Source of the DNA: Bacillus australimaris
Lineage (GTDB): Bacteria > Bacillota > Bacilli > Bacillales > Bacillaceae
Assembly: GCF_001307105.1 (NCBI RefSeq)
Contig: NZ_LGYN01000023.1
Location: 418,619 to 482,618 of the forward strand
DNA length: 64,000 nucleotides
Reading direction: 5' to 3'
The notes under the pieces were generated by a model. The model was not told the DNA's origin. It made no database searches and was given only the letters and a program-made list of their open reading frames with translations. A program made the translations under genes and the position numbers. Within the stretch, counting starts at the first letter, position 1; each line of letters opens with the position of its first letter. Shown piece after piece: positions 8,663 through 20,411 of the stretch.

Positions 8663-9448
8663 ATGAAACACAGTGGTCTATCTCAAAAAATTGCCCTGAT
8701 CACAGGCGCAGGACAAGGTATTGGACAAGCAGTCGCAAAAAGACTAGCCGAAGAAGGTGCGATTATTGCAGCAGTTGATGCAAATGAAGACCAGCTGCAA
8801 AGCAACGTCCAACAAATGAATGATGACGGGATACGTGCCTTTGCCTATCCAGGTGACATCACCGATCAAGCTTCTGTACAGCACATTGTCGATCAAATTG
8901 AACAGCAGCTTGGCCCCATTTATTTACTGGTCAATGTAGCAGGCATTCTTCGAATCAGTTCCATTGACCAGCTTAGTGCAGATGACTGGCAACAAACCTT
9001 CGCAGTCAACACACATGGAGTCTTTTACGTATCTCAAGCTGTCTCCAAATACATGATGAAAAGATCAGATGGGGTCATTGTGACCGTCAGCTCTAACGCA
9101 GGTGCCATCCCTAGAGTGAATATGGCTGCCTATGCCGCTTCGAAAGCAGCAGCTACTTCCTTTACAAAAACACTTGGATTAGAGCTGGCAGCCTACGGAA
9201 TCAGATGCAACGTCGTCTCTCCTGGCTCTACCGCAACACCTATGCAATGGGCTTTATGGGCTGATGAACAAGGAGAAGATCAGGTGATTAAAGGCTCATT
9301 AGAGACGTATAAAACCGGTATTCCTTTACAAAAAATCGCTGATCCTCAAAACATCGCTGATGCAGTCATTTTCTTTGCATCTGAGCAATCCAGTCATATT
9401 ACGATGCAGAATCTCACGATTGATGGTGGCGCAACACTCGGAATCTAG
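8663..9448 (+). CDS. dhbA: 2,3-dihydro-2,3-dihydroxybenzoate dehydrogenase
   Basis: DhbA oxidises 2,3-dihydro-2,3-dihydroxybenzoate to 2,3-dihydroxybenzoate with NAD+, the last step in making the catechol unit. The 261-residue short-chain dehydrogenase has the cofactor motif TGAGQGIG near residue 15, NVAG, and the catalytic YAASK. The end, NLTIDGGATLGI, is typical of this family. It begins 4 nt after besA. Confidence 0.95.
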   Translation: MKHSGLSQKIALITGAGQGIGQAVAKRLAEEGAIIAAVDANEDQLQSNVQQMNDDGIRAFAYPGDITDQASVQHIVDQIEQQLGPIYLLVNVAGILRISSIDQLSADDWQQTFAVNTHGVFYVSQAVSKYMMKRSDGVIVTVSSNAGAIPRVNMAAYAASKAAATSFTKTLGLELAAYGIRCNVVSPGSTATPMQWALWADEQGEDQVIKGSLETYKTGIPLQKIADPQNIADAVIFFASEQSSHITMQNLTIDGGATLGI

Positions 9449-9474
9449 CATTTCATTCAAAAGGAGGCCTTTTC

Positions 9475-10656
9475 ATGAAACATTCATTATTGTCGTCAGA
9501 AGAAAAAGTACAGTTGCTTCAAGACTATCAGCCAGGCGCTTTTTTCCTTGCTTCCCCTAAACGCACGATACTTGCCGAAGGGATATTCAAGCATATTGAA
9601 ACCAATCAACTAAATGAACTATCCACAAAGGTAGCGCACGTATTTGACGCTGCCAAACAAGCTGGTATTCAAGCACCGATTGTTGCTGGTGCTGTCCCGT
9701 TTGATCCGGTACAGCCCGTTCGTTTAAATGTGCCAGTCCATGTACAGTTTAGTGATCCACTCGAATTTCAACAAGCTGATGAGGAACCTGAAGAGGTATC
9801 TCCATCCTATGAGGTGACACCTGTCCCTGCTCCAGATGTCTACATGGAAGGTGTGAACGAAGGGTTAGCTAAAATTGAGAGCGGAGAGCTTAGCAAAATC
9901 GTACTCTCTCGATCTCTCCATCTCAAATCAAATCAAGAAATTCATACGAAAGCAATACTCGAACGACTGGCTCGTCATAATACGACTGGCTATACGTTTG
10001 CTACAAATGTAGCTGACCCGGCATCTTCCGAAAAGCGAACACTTCTTGGGGCAAGTCCTGAGCTGCTTCTTTCAAAAACTGGTTCATCTGTGATTTCCAA
10101 TCCACTCGCTGGTTCTCGGCCCCGCAGTTCAGATCCAGTAGAAGACAAGCGCCGTCACGATGAACTCCTTACTTCAGCGAAGGATTTACACGAGCATGCA
10201 GTGGTTGTCGAAGCTGTCACTAAAGCGCTTGCTCCTTACTGTCATACACTAGATGTGCCTGCATCACCATCCGTCATACAAACAGAAACGATGTGGCATT
10301 TATCTACTGTCGTAAAAGGTGAATTAGCAGATCCAAATGTGTCCTCAATTGATATAGCGCTGAGCCTTCATCCAACACCTGCAGTATGCGGAACACCTAC
10401 AGCAGATGCACGTGAAGCCATCCAAGCAATCGAGCCCTTCGATCGAGGATTTTTCACAGGAATGATCGGCTGGGCAGATGAAAATGGTGATGGTGATTGG
10501 ATTGTCACCATTCGTTGTGCAGAAGCTGAGGGTCAGTCACTTCGCCTTTTTGCTGGTGCAGGGGTGGTCAAAGGATCAAAGGCAGAAGAAGAGCTAGCTG
10601 AAACATCTGCAAAATTCAACACGATGCTTCATGCGATGGGCATCCATCAGCGATAA
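9475..10656 (+). CDS. dhbC: Isochorismate synthase
   Basis: DhbC converts chorismate to isochorismate, the entry step of bacillibactin synthesis. The 393-residue chorismate-utilising enzyme shows [51 protein letters not shown] and the C-terminal [14 protein letters not shown], the conserved active-site and Mg-binding segments. AAAGGAGGCC precedes the ATG. It is third in the operon. Confidence 0.95.
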   Translation: MKHSLLSSEEKVQLLQDYQPGAFFLASPKRTILAEGIFKHIETNQLNELSTKVAHVFDAAKQAGIQAPIVAGAVPFDPVQPVRLNVPVHVQFSDPLEFQQADEEPEEVSPSYEVTPVPAPDVYMEGVNEGLAKIESGELSKIVLSRSLHLKSNQEIHTKAILERLARHNTTGYTFATNVADPASSEKRTLLGASPELLLSKTGSSVISNPLAGSRPRSSDPVEDKRRHDELLTSAKDLHEHAVVVEAVTKALAPYCHTLDVPASPSVIQTETMWHLSTVVKGELADPNVSSIDIALSLHPTPAVCGTPTADAREAIQAIEPFDRGFFTGMIGWADENGDGDWIVTIRCAEAEGQSLRLFAGAGVVKGSKAEEELAETSAKFNTMLHAMGIHQR

Positions 10657-10680
10657 AAATATTTAGGAGATGACAAAAAC

Positions 10681-12300
10681 ATGTTTGTTCAACCACCTAC
10701 ATGGCCAGAAGAATTTGCAAAACGCTACCGTGAAAACGGCTGTTGGCGTGGGGAAACCTTTGGCGGTATGCTTCGTGCACGTGCCGCATCGTTAGGAAAT
10801 AAAACAGCGATTACATACGCTGATACGCACATGAGCTACCAAGAACTCGATGAGCGCGTCAGCAGTCTTGCTGCCGGTTTTCATCAGCTTGGAATTCAAA
10901 AAGGAAGTCGAGTTGTCGTGCAGCTTCCGAATATTCCTGCTTTTTTTGAAGTCATTTTCGCTTTATTTCGAATCGGTGCTTTACCCGTCTTCTCGCTGCC
11001 ATCTCATAGAAGCAGTGAAATCACTTATTTTATTGAATTTGCCGAAGCAGACGCATATGTCATACCAGATATCGCTGACGGCTTTGATTATCGATCACTC
11101 GCGCGTCAAGTGAAAGAAAAGCTTCCCTCATTATCTCATGTCATTGTTGCAGGGGAAGCTGAGGAATTCCTTGGCTTGGATGATCTGCGCAAGGATCCAG
11201 CACTTGATCCGCACATTCATGTAGAGGCAAGCGATATTGCATTTCTTCAGTTATCTGGAGGCAGCACAGGCCTTTCTAAGCTGATTCCTCGTACACATGA
11301 TGACTATATTTATAGTCTTTGGAAAAGCAATGAGGTGTGCGAGCTCACACAAGATAGTGTGTATCTAGCTACACTTCCCGTTGCGCACAACTACCCATTA
11401 AGCTCGCCTGGAGTCCTTGGAACGTTATACGCAGGCGGAAGAGTCGTTCTTGCACCTGGATCAAGCCCTGATGTTGTCTTTCCACTCATTGAAAAAGAAC
11501 GCGCGACCATTACCGCTGTCGTTCCACCTATCGCATTGATTTGGCTAGAGGCCGCTCCTCATCGATCAGATGATTTATCCAGCCTTGAGGTCTTACAAGT
11601 CGGTGGTGCTAAATTCAGTGCTGAGGCAGCAAAACGAGTGATGCCTACCCTTGGATGTAAGTTACAGCAAGTTTTTGGCATGGCAGAAGGTCTGGTCAAC
11701 TATACCAGATTAGATGATCCTGAACATGTCATTATTCATACACAAGGACGCCCGATGTCTGAATATGATGAGGTACTAGTGGTAGATGATGAGGACAAGC
11801 CCGTTCCAAATGAAGTGGCTGGACACCTTTTAACAAGAGGACCTTATACGATTCGCGGCTACTATAAAGCCGATGAACAAAACAAAAAAGCATTTACACC
11901 CGATGGCTTTTACAGAACTGGTGACATCGTGCGATTAACCAAAGAAGGAAATGTTGTTGTAGAAGGCAGAGACAAGGATCAAATCAATCGTGGCGGCGAA
12001 AAGGTTGCCGCTGAAGAAGTTGAGAACCATTTACTTGCGCATGCTGACATTCATGATGCCGCCATGGTATCCATGCCAGACCCATTTCTTGGCGAACGCT
12101 CATGTGCCTTTGTCATTGCGAAAGGAAACAACAAACCAGCACCGCACGTCTTAAAATCATTTCTAAGAGATCGCGGGCTCGCAGCCTATAAAATTCCTGA
12201 CCGCATTGAATGGATTGATGCGTTCCCACAAACAGGTGTAGGCAAAGTCAGTAAAAAAGCATTAAGAGAATTAGCTGCAACCCATACTGCCAACGTATAA
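10681..12300 (+). CDS. dhbE: 2,3-dihydroxybenzoate-AMP ligase
   Basis: DhbE is a stand-alone adenylation enzyme that activates 2,3-dihydroxybenzoate with ATP and loads it onto the aryl carrier domain of DhbB. The 539-residue protein has the P-loop-like [16 protein letters not shown], the aryl-acid pocket segment [33 protein letters not shown] and the C-terminal Lys motif [12 protein letters not shown]. It follows dhbC by 24 nt with TTTAGGAGATG as ribosome binding site. Confidence 0.96.
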   Translation: MFVQPPTWPEEFAKRYRENGCWRGETFGGMLRARAASLGNKTAITYADTHMSYQELDERVSSLAAGFHQLGIQKGSRVVVQLPNIPAFFEVIFALFRIGALPVFSLPSHRSSEITYFIEFAEADAYVIPDIADGFDYRSLARQVKEKLPSLSHVIVAGEAEEFLGLDDLRKDPALDPHIHVEASDIAFLQLSGGSTGLSKLIPRTHDDYIYSLWKSNEVCELTQDSVYLATLPVAHNYPLSSPGVLGTLYAGGRVVLAPGSSPDVVFPLIEKERATITAVVPPIALIWLEAAPHRSDDLSSLEVLQVGGAKFSAEAAKRVMPTLGCKLQQVFGMAEGLVNYTRLDDPEHVIIHTQGRPMSEYDEVLVVDDEDKPVPNEVAGHLLTRGPYTIRGYYKADEQNKKAFTPDGFYRTGDIVRLTKEGNVVVEGRDKDQINRGGEKVAAEEVENHLLAHADIHDAAMVSMPDPFLGERSCAFVIAKGNNKPAPHVLKSFLRDRGLAAYKIPDRIEWIDAFPQTGVGKVSKKALRELAATHTANV

Positions 12301-12318
12301 AAATGAGGAGTGAAAACC

Positions 12319-13227
12319 ATGGCAATCCCTACTATTCCTGCGTATCCAATGCCAGGCACACAAGATTTACCCGAAAATAAAGTGAACTGGATACCAGATC
12401 CGAAACGTGCTGTTCTGCTGATACATGACATGCAGCAATATTTTTTAAATGCATTTCAACAAGATACATCACCGATTACAGAATTAGTTCAGCATATTGA
12501 ACAATTACGTGATACATGCAATGAACTTGGCATTCCAGTCGTTTATACAGCACAGCCTGGCGACCAAGACCCGAAGGATCGTGCCCTATTAACAGATTTT
12601 TGGGGACCTGGACTTGGTGATGATGAAGCATTGACAAAAATCATTGATCAGCTTGCTCCATCTGAGGAAGATACAATGCTGACAAAATGGCGTTATAGTG
12701 CATTCAAGAAATCTAATTTTTTGGATATTCTTCAAGAAGGCGGACGTGATCAACTGATCATTACTGGCGTATATGCACATATTGGCTGTATGCTGACAGC
12801 CGCAGAAGCATTCATGCTCGATATTGAAACCTTTTTTGTCGCCGATGCCGTCGCTGACTTTTCACTTAAGCATCACAAAATGGCGATGACCTATGCAGCT
12901 GAACGCTGTGCAGTCACCACAACAACCAATCAAATCATTCGTCGTTTAACAGGACAGGAAGCAGAAAGTGATGACCTATCCTTTGAGGCCATTCTTCAGC
13001 AAGTAGCTGAGTATCTCCAAATGGAGCCGAATGAAATACCGCTTGACGAGAATCTCGTCTACCTTGGGCTTGATTCTATTAGAATGATGAGCCTAGCAGA
13101 AAAGTGGAGACAACAAGGAGCAACAGTCAATTTCGTTGAGCTTGCAGCAAATCCAACACTCGCTCATTGGCGGACTCTTCTTTTCCCAGAGAAACAGCCA
13201 TCTATTCCAAATATCGATTATTTGTAA
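12319..13227 (+). CDS. dhbB: Isochorismatase / aryl carrier protein
   Basis: This 302-residue bifunctional protein has an N-terminal isochorismatase (LLIHDMQQYFL with the catalytic Asp, GVYAHIGCMLTA) that makes dihydro-dihydroxybenzoate. A C-terminal aryl carrier domain (about 220-300) carries the phosphopantetheine Ser in LGLDSIRMM (about 251). ATG 12319 has GAGGAGTG in front; a GTG three codons upstream overlaps that site. It delivers the aryl group to DhbF. Confidence 0.95.
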   Translation: MAIPTIPAYPMPGTQDLPENKVNWIPDPKRAVLLIHDMQQYFLNAFQQDTSPITELVQHIEQLRDTCNELGIPVVYTAQPGDQDPKDRALLTDFWGPGLGDDEALTKIIDQLAPSEEDTMLTKWRYSAFKKSNFLDILQEGGRDQLIITGVYAHIGCMLTAAEAFMLDIETFFVADAVADFSLKHHKMAMTYAAERCAVTTTTNQIIRRLTGQEAESDDLSFEAILQQVAEYLQMEPNEIPLDENLVYLGLDSIRMMSLAEKWRQQGATVNFVELAANPTLAHWRTLLFPEKQPSIPNIDYL

Positions 13228-13242
13228 AGGAGGTATAGACCC

Positions 13243-16200
13243 TTGTCGATCCAGTCAGTCGATTCATTCCCACTAACCGGTGCCCAATCAGGCATTTGGT
13301 ATGCGCAGCAGCTTGATCCATCTAATCCTATTTTCAATACAGCTGAGTATATAGATATTAAAGGTCCTATTGACCCCATACACTTTGAAGCAGCCATTAG
13401 AAAGACTGTCTTAGAAGCAGATTCCTTGTATATGCGCTTCGTTGAGGATACTGACGGTCCAAAGCAATGGTTGACATCTAAGAAAGAAATTCCATTTCAA
13501 TTTATCAATTTACAAAATGAACAACAGCCGCTTGATGCAGCTAAAGCATGGATGAAGGCAGATCTTTCAACACCAGTCTCTTTAGAGAAAGATGTATTAT
13601 TCCGTGAAGTACTTTTTCAACTTGCTGACGATCGATTTATTTGGTATCAGCGCATTCATCACATTGCCATTGATGGATTCGCCTTTTCGCTCATTGCACG
13701 TCGTGTTGCTGAGGTCTATTCCGCTCTATCGAAAGGGACATCTGTGCCTCCTCAAACATTTGGAGTCTTACATGACGTAGTTCAAGAGGAGATCACTTAT
13801 CAACAGTCCAATCGATCTGAAGATGATCGAGCGTTTTGGAAAAATCGCTTTGCTGATCAACCTGAAATTGTCAGCCTTGCGGAGCTTGCCCCAAGAACGT
13901 CGGATCATTTTATCCGAAAAACAGCTAGCTACGATGCCGCAAAGGTAAGCAAAATGAAAAAAAATGCTCTAGCCTTCGGTGGTACGTGGCATGAAATGAT
14001 TCTTGCGGCATCCGCACTCTATATGCACCGTATGACTGGTGCGCATGATATTGTTTTAGGATTACCTGTGATGATGCGCCTTGGATCGTGCGCCTTACAA
14101 ACACCCGGAATGGTCATGAACCTAGTACCACTTCGTTTAACATGTAAACCAGAAATGACGCTCTCAGCACTTGTTCGCCAAGTATCTGATGAGCTAAAAG
14201 CCATTCGTCCTCATCAACGATATCGTCACGAGGACATGCGGAGAGACTTTAAACTTATCGGAAGAAATCAGCGATTATTTGGCCCACAGATCAATATCAT
14301 GCCATTTGATTATGATCTCCAGTTCGATCAGAGCATTGGTCAAGCACATAATCTTTCGGCAGGACCCGTGGATGATATATCGATCAACATATACGACCGC
14401 GCGGATGGGAACGGATTTCAAATCGACTTTGATGCAAACCCTGCCGTTTACAAAGAGCAAGCAGTTGACGCTCACCAGCATCGTTTTCTTCAATTGCTAG
14501 AGGAAATAACCGGACTGGAGCAAGATCAGACGATTAGTCAATTCAACCTTCTTTTGTCTGAAGAAAAAGAGACCATTCTCAATCACTGGAATGATACAAA
14601 ACGAGAATTACCAAAGGAATCTTTACGGGAACTATTTGAAAAACAAGTGAACATAACGCCAGAAGCTAAAGCACTACAGTTTGAAGGAATCACTTTGACC
14701 TACGAAGAGCTAAATCAGCGGGCAAATCAATTAGCTCATTATTTGAAAAAGCTCGGCATTGGACCAGAACAATTCGTCGCAATTGCTCTGCCTCGATCCA
14801 TCGATATGGTCGTAAGTCTATTAGCCGTCGTCAAAACGGGAGCTGCATATCTGCCACTAGACCCAGATTACCCTAACGATCGTGTCGCCTACATGCTAGA
14901 TGATGCCAAACCGGCGTGCCTGCTCACAGTCAAAGAGACAGCAGACGGTTTGGACCATCCGCACATTGTTCAACTGGATGATGCAGTTGTTCATCAGGAG
15001 ATAGCAGGCAGTTCTCATCTCAATCCGACCTGGAGCGAGGGTTCCCCGCATCACCCGGCTTACATCCTCTACACGTCAGGATCGACAGGCAAACCAAAGG
15101 GTGTTGTTGTAACAAAGCGAAATGTAATCAACTTTATATTGTCCATGCAAGATTCATTTTTATTAGATCAAGAAGACCAACTATTAGCCGTAACGACCAT
15201 TGCCTTTGATATTTCCGGGCTGGAAATGTTCCTCCCGCTATTACATGGGGCTGCTATTTTATTGGCAAAAAAAGAAACCATACAAGATCCAGCAAAGCTT
15301 TCAGATATGATTCGTTCTCATCATGTCACAATCATGCAGGCAACACCAACGCTGTGGCATGCATTGGCAGATGAATATCCTGACGTGATTACAGGTATGC
15401 GAGTTCTTGTTGGAGGAGAAGCACTCCCTGCCTCCCTTTTGCATACATTGCAATCTCTTCAATGCGACATTACCAATTTGTACGGACCTACAGAAACGAC
15501 GATCTGGTCTACGATGGAAAATGTCACAGCACATCAAGAGAATAGCGGACCAGCAATTGGTAAACCAATTTGGAATACGAGCGTTTATATTTTAGATGAA
15601 GGACTAAACCCAGTCCCAGCAGGGTCAATCGGTGAACTATATATTGCTGGTGAAGGAGTATCTAGAGGATATCTTGGACGATATGATTTAACGGCTGAAC
15701 GTTTTGTCGCTGATCCATTCGGCACAAGCGGCACGAGAATGTATCGTACTGGTGATTTAGCCAGATGGCGTGAAGATGGTTCGATTGATTATATCAGCCG
15801 TGCCGATCATCAAATTAAAATACGCGGCTTCCGTATTGAACTAGGTGAAATTGAAACCGTGATTATGCAGCACCAAGCCATTAAGCATACATCTGTTATC
15901 GTTCGTGAGGATCAACCTGGACAACAGCTGCTTTGTGCATATGTTGTGCTGACAGACGGCTCTTCTCTACACCCTTCAGAGCTCAGACAGTTTGTGGCTT
16001 CATTACTTCCTGATTACATGGTGCCTTCTGCTGTTGTCGTTTTGCCAGAACTTCCACTTACACCAAACGGCAAAATCGATCGCAAAGCATTACCAGTACC
16101 AAATATGTCTTTAGTTAGTTCTGAGCGTACACCTAGAACACCACAAGAAGACATGTTATGTAGTTTATTTGCAGAAACCCTTGGCGTATCTCAAATTGGC

Positions 16201-19200
16201 ATAGATGATAGTTTCTTTGACTTAGGAGGACATTCCTTACTCGCCGCTCGTCTGCTTAGACGTATACGCGATACACTTGGCGCAGACCTAAGCATGAGTA
16301 CCATTTTTGAATCTCCTCGGGTTGCTGATCTTGCGCAGCATATTGACAAAGCGAAGGACATTCGGCCGCCGCTTCAGGTAGAAGACAAGCCAGAGGAAAT
16401 CCCGTTATCCTTTGCCCAAAAACGGCTCTGGTTCCTGCATTGCCTTGAAGGGCCAAGTCCAACTTACAATATTCCACTTGTCATTCAACTGACAGGTACA
16501 CTAGATCAAAAAGCTCTAATTGGTGCTCTGGCAGATATCACTGAAAAACATGAAACCCTTAGAACCATTTTTCCAGATAAGAATGGCATGCCAAGACAGG
16601 TCATTTTACATCCGAAAAGTGTTCAGCCTGAGCTCCATGTCACAGCTTCAACCGATCAACAAATTGAGAGTCAGTTAAACGAAGCCATTCGCTATAGCTT
16701 TAAAATTGAAGAGGAACCTGCACTGCGAGCAGAGTTATTCACGCTTGATGCAAACCGATCCGTGCTGCTTCTATTGCTGCATCACATCGCTGGTGACGGC
16801 TGGTCACTTGCACCATTGACGAGAGACTTAGCTGCTGCTTACGAAGCCCGTATACAAGGAAAATCCATCTCCTTGCCAGCAGAACCTGTTCAATATGCTG
16901 ACTATGCTATTTGGCAGCAGAAGCTGTTGGGTAGTGAAGAAGAGACAGATAGTCTATTTGCCAAGCAGCTCAGCTATTGGAAAGATGCCTTACATGACCT
17001 GCCTGAAGAACTTGAGCTGCCTTATGACTTCCCGCGGCCACAGGAAGGAAGCTTCAACGGTGCTACGATAGACTTTACGATTGAACCCGCTTTACATCAG
17101 AACCTCCTTGAGCTTGCCAAGCAGCATCAAGTGAGTTTGTTCATGGTGCTTCAAGCATCACTTGCAGCATTAATGACACGCCTTGGAGCGGGGACAGATA
17201 TCCCTATCGGCAGTCCAATTGCTGGACGGAATGACGATGCACTTGACGACATTGTAGGCTTGTTTGTGAACACGCTAGTATTACGTACCAATACAGATGG
17301 TAATCCAACCTTTAGTGAGCTATTGAAGCGAGTGCGAGACGTTGACTTAGCAGCCTATGAGCATCAGGACCTGCCATTTGAACGATTAGTCGAAATCCTA
17401 AATCCAACCCGATCCAGATCACGTAATCCATTGTTCCAAGTCATGCTTGCCTTCCAAAATACACCGAAGGCGGAAATGAAGCTGACACAGCTTGACTCAG
17501 ATCTTTACGTGAAACCAGTAGGGTCAGCTAAATTTGATCTGACCATCGAATTGACAGAACAAAGAACTGAAACTGGATCAGCAGCAGGATTAACAGGTTT
17601 GTTTGAATTCAGTACAGATGTATTTAAAGAAAGTACCATTCGAGCAATCGCTGACAGAATGAAGCGCTTTTTAACAGAAGTGACTGAGCGCCCACACCTG
17701 TCGATTGGTCAAGTGAACATTTTATCAGATAAAGAGCGGCAAACATTTCTCCCTGATAAAAAGACATTCGCTCAGTTAGACCAAACACATAGTCTCCCAG
17801 CCTTATTTGAAAAAACGGCGAAGCAATACCCTGATCGAGTGGCTGTAACGTATGGCAAGGAGCAGCTTACCTACGGTGAGTTAAACAACAAAGCCAATCG
17901 TCTTGCTCATTTATTAATAGCAAGAGGCGTTGGACCAGAACAGTTCGTTGCACTTGCCCTGCCAAGATCAATCGATATGCTCGTAAGCTTATTAGCCGTT
18001 CATAAAGCAGGCGCAGCCTATGTTCCGCTTGATCCTGACTATCCAGCAGACAGGCTGGCATACATGATACAAGATGCCAAACCAGTTTGCAGCATCACAA
18101 CAAACGCAGCTGCAGTGCATCTCCCTGCTGATTGCGATTTGATTTTGCTAGATGAAAAAGAAACGAGCGATCAATTGTTGACTACGCCGAATCACAATCC
18201 GACTGATATAGACAGAATTGAACCGCTATCTTCTCTGCATCCGGCCTATATTATTTATACATCCGGTTCTACAGGAAAACCAAAAGGAGTAGTCATCCCA
18301 CACCAAAATGTCATCCGTCTTCTGACATCTACTGAACATTGGTTCCATTTTGATGAAGAAGATGTTTGGACAATGTTCCATTCGTATGCCTTTGACTTTT
18401 CAGTATGGGAAATATGGGGACCACTTTTATATGGCGGCCGACTTGTCATTGTACCTCATACCATCTCTCGCTCTCCTGAAGAGATGCTGCAGCTTCTAGT
18501 CGAAGAAGGGGTGACTGTGCTCAATCAAACACCTTCTGCCTTCTATCAGCTCATGCAGATAGACAAGGAACAACAAACACTTGGTCAATCATTATCACTC
18601 CGCTATGTCATCTTTGGCGGTGAAGCATTAGAGCTTAGCAGATTAGAAGATTGGTACAGCCGTCACTCAGACTGTAAGCCAAAGCTAATTAACATGTACG
18701 GCATTACAGAAACCACCGTACACGTTACGTACAATGTGCTCAATCGAGACATGATTACAAAGAAATCCAGCAGTTTAATAGGCGAGCCGATTCCTGATTT
18801 ACACGTTTATGTACTGGATGAATACCTGCAGCCTGTTCCCCCTGGGACGACAGGTGAAATGTATGTAGCTGGAGCTGGCCTTGCAAGAGGTTATCTAGGC
18901 AGACCTGACCTGACATCAGATCGATTCCCTGCCGATCCTTATGGAGCACCTGGCACAAGGATGTATCGTACAGGCGACCTCGCGCGCTGGACAGATGATG
19001 GGGCACTTGATTACATTGGCAGAGCTGATCATCAAATTAAAATACGTGGATTCCGCATTGAACTTGGAGAAATCGAAGCCGTTCTGGCACGCCACGATGC
19101 AGTTGCACAAGTTGCCGTCATTATGCGAGAAGATCAGCCTGGTGACAAACGCTTAGTCGCTTATGTCGTCACAACTGAAGAAGACCGTTTCGATACAGAG

Positions 19201-20391
19201 ACCCTTCGTCATTTTGCGGCAGCCAGTCTTCCTGATTACATGGTGCCCGCGGCTTATGTACAGATTGATACCATGCCGCTTACAGCAAACGGGAAGCTTG
19301 ATCAAAAATCACTGCCGGCACCTCAATTGCATTTACAGCAAGCGGATGGCCGCGGCCCAAGAAACCCGAAAGAGGAAATCCTATGTCATCTCTTTGAAGA
19401 GGTGCTTGATTTGCCTAAAATCAGCATTGACGATCGCTTTTTTGACATTGGCGGGCATTCATTACTTGCGGTTCGTTTAATCAGCCGCATTCGTGATGCA
19501 CTTGGTGTCAAACTAAGCATTGGAACATTGTTTGAAGCACCAAATGTTGCAAGTTTGGCAGAGAAACTAGAAACAGGAAGCGATGAAAACGCACTAGAAA
19601 TCTTGCTGCCGCTGCGAACAAATGGAGAAAGATATCCACTCTTCTGTGTTCACCCAGCAGGTGGTCTTAGCTGGTGCTATGCCGGTCTCTTGAATACATT
19701 AGAGAAAGACATCCCTATTTATGGATTACAGGCACGAGGAATCGCAAGAAAGGATGACTACCCGCACACACTAGATGATATGGCTGCGGATTATATCAAG
19801 CACATCCAAACCATTCAGCCAAAAGGCCCTTATCATCTTCTTGGCTGGTCATTAGGTGGAAACGTTGTACAGGCAATGGCTACACAGCTCCAGCAGCAAG
19901 GTGAAGAAATCACTCTCGTTGCGATGCTGGATGCCTATCCGAACCATTTCTTACCGATTAAAGAAGCACCTGATGAAGAAGAAGCACTAATCGCTCTTCT
20001 CGCGCTCGGTGGTTATGATCCAGATACCTTAACAGGTGAACCTCTCACGATGAAAAGTGCTATCGACATCTTGAAAAAAGATGGAAGTGCACTAGCAAGC
20101 TTAAGTGAAGATGCCATTAGAAATCTAAAAGAAACCTACGTCAATTCAGTTCGATTGCTCGGAGAATATCAGCCAAAAACTTATCAGGGAGACATATTAT
20201 TCTTTAGATCTACCATTATCCCAGATTGGTTTACACCTATTGATCCCAAAGCATGGGCACCTTATATCAACGGAACAATTGAACAGCACGACATTCATTG
20301 CCGGCACAAAGACATGTGCCAGCCTAAACCCCTAGCAGAAATTGGTGTCATCTTAGACAACGCACTGCATCGGGTCAAACAAAAGCACTAA
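13243..20391 (+). CDS. dhbF: Bacillibactin non-ribosomal peptide synthetase
   Basis: A 2382-residue dimodular synthetase that builds the DHB-Gly-Thr trimeric lactone. Domains in order: condensation 1 (HHIAIDG near 138), adenylation 1 (about 455-960, TSGSTGKPKG near 612, probably Gly), carrier 1 (GGHSLL, Ser about 995), condensation 2 (HHIAGDG near 1181), adenylation 2 (about 1500-1990, pocket segment FDFSVWEIW, probably Thr), carrier 2 (GGHSLL near 2072) and thioesterase (GWSLGG near 2202). Residue specificities are inferred from the family. It starts with TTG after AAAGGAGG. All expected core motifs are present, so it should be active. Confidence 0.96.
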   Translation: MSIQSVDSFPLTGAQSGIWYAQQLDPSNPIFNTAEYIDIKGPIDPIHFEAAIRKTVLEADSLYMRFVEDTDGPKQWLTSKKEIPFQFINLQNEQQPLDAAKAWMKADLSTPVSLEKDVLFREVLFQLADDRFIWYQRIHHIAIDGFAFSLIARRVAEVYSALSKGTSVPPQTFGVLHDVVQEEITYQQSNRSEDDRAFWKNRFADQPEIVSLAELAPRTSDHFIRKTASYDAAKVSKMKKNALAFGGTWHEMILAASALYMHRMTGAHDIVLGLPVMMRLGSCALQTPGMVMNLVPLRLTCKPEMTLSALVRQVSDELKAIRPHQRYRHEDMRRDFKLIGRNQRLFGPQINIMPFDYDLQFDQSIGQAHNLSAGPVDDISINIYDRADGNGFQIDFDANPAVYKEQAVDAHQHRFLQLLEEITGLEQDQTISQFNLLLSEEKETILNHWNDTKRELPKESLRELFEKQVNITPEAKALQFEGITLTYEELNQRANQLAHYLKKLGIGPEQFVAIALPRSIDMVVSLLAVVKTGAAYLPLDPDYPNDRVAYMLDDAKPACLLTVKETADGLDHPHIVQLDDAVVHQEIAGSSHLNPTWSEGSPHHPAYILYTSGSTGKPKGVVVTKRNVINFILSMQDSFLLDQEDQLLAVTTIAFDISGLEMFLPLLHGAAILLAKKETIQDPAKLSDMIRSHHVTIMQATPTLWHALADEYPDVITGMRVLVGGEALPASLLHTLQSLQCDITNLYGPTETTIWSTMENVTAHQENSGPAIGKPIWNTSVYILDEGLNPVPAGSIGELYIAGEGVSRGYLGRYDLTAERFVADPFGTSGTRMYRTGDLARWREDGSIDYISRADHQIKIRGFRIELGEIETVIMQHQAIKHTSVIVREDQPGQQLLCAYVVLTDGSSLHPSELRQFVASLLPDYMVPSAVVVLPELPLTPNGKIDRKALPVPNMSLVSSERTPRTPQEDMLCSLFAETLGVSQIGIDDSFFDLGGHSLLAARLLRRIRDTLGADLSMSTIFESPRVADLAQHIDKAKDIRPPLQVEDKPEEIPLSFAQKRLWFLHCLEGPSPTYNIPLVIQLTGTLDQKALIGALADITEKHETLRTIFPDKNGMPRQVILHPKSVQPELHVTASTDQQIESQLNEAIRYSFKIEEEPALRAELFTLDANRSVLLLLLHHIAGDGWSLAPLTRDLAAAYEARIQGKSISLPAEPVQYADYAIWQQKLLGSEEETDSLFAKQLSYWKDALHDLPEELELPYDFPRPQEGSFNGATIDFTIEPALHQNLLELAKQHQVSLFMVLQASLAALMTRLGAGTDIPIGSPIAGRNDDALDDIVGLFVNTLVLRTNTDGNPTFSELLKRVRDVDLAAYEHQDLPFERLVEILNPTRSRSRNPLFQVMLAFQNTPKAEMKLTQLDSDLYVKPVGSAKFDLTIELTEQRTETGSAAGLTGLFEFSTDVFKESTIRAIADRMKRFLTEVTERPHLSIGQVNILSDKERQTFLPDKKTFAQLDQTHSLPALFEKTAKQYPDRVAVTYGKEQLTYGELNNKANRLAHLLIARGVGPEQFVALALPRSIDMLVSLLAVHKAGAAYVPLDPDYPADRLAYMIQDAKPVCSITTNAAAVHLPADCDLILLDEKETSDQLLTTPNHNPTDIDRIEPLSSLHPAYIIYTSGSTGKPKGVVIPHQNVIRLLTSTEHWFHFDEEDVWTMFHSYAFDFSVWEIWGPLLYGGRLVIVPHTISRSPEEMLQLLVEEGVTVLNQTPSAFYQLMQIDKEQQTLGQSLSLRYVIFGGEALELSRLEDWYSRHSDCKPKLINMYGITETTVHVTYNVLNRDMITKKSSSLIGEPIPDLHVYVLDEYLQPVPPGTTGEMYVAGAGLARGYLGRPDLTSDRFPADPYGAPGTRMYRTGDLARWTDDGALDYIGRADHQIKIRGFRIELGEIEAVLARHDAVAQVAVIMREDQPGDKRLVAYVVTTEEDRFDTETLRHFAAASLPDYMVPAAYVQIDTMPLTANGKLDQKSLPAPQLHLQQADGRGPRNPKEEILCHLFEEVLDLPKISIDDRFFDIGGHSLLAVRLISRIRDALGVKLSIGTLFEAPNVASLAEKLETGSDENALEILLPLRTNGERYPLFCVHPAGGLSWCYAGLLNTLEKDIPIYGLQARGIARKDDYPHTLDDMAADYIKHIQTIQPKGPYHLLGWSLGGNVVQAMATQLQQQGEEITLVAMLDAYPNHFLPIKEAPDEEEALIALLALGGYDPDTLTGEPLTMKSAIDILKKDGSALASLSEDAIRNLKETYVNSVRLLGEYQPKTYQGDILFFRSTIIPDWFTPIDPKAWAPYINGTIEQHDIHCRHKDMCQPKPLAEIGVILDNALHRVKQKH

Positions 20392-20411
20392 GAATAAAGG
20401 AGAGATGACAA

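Noticed and set aside
13243..20391. Many open frames of 60-105 residues on both strands within dhbF
   Set aside because: All are shadows of the synthetase reading frame, without ribosome sites or family features.
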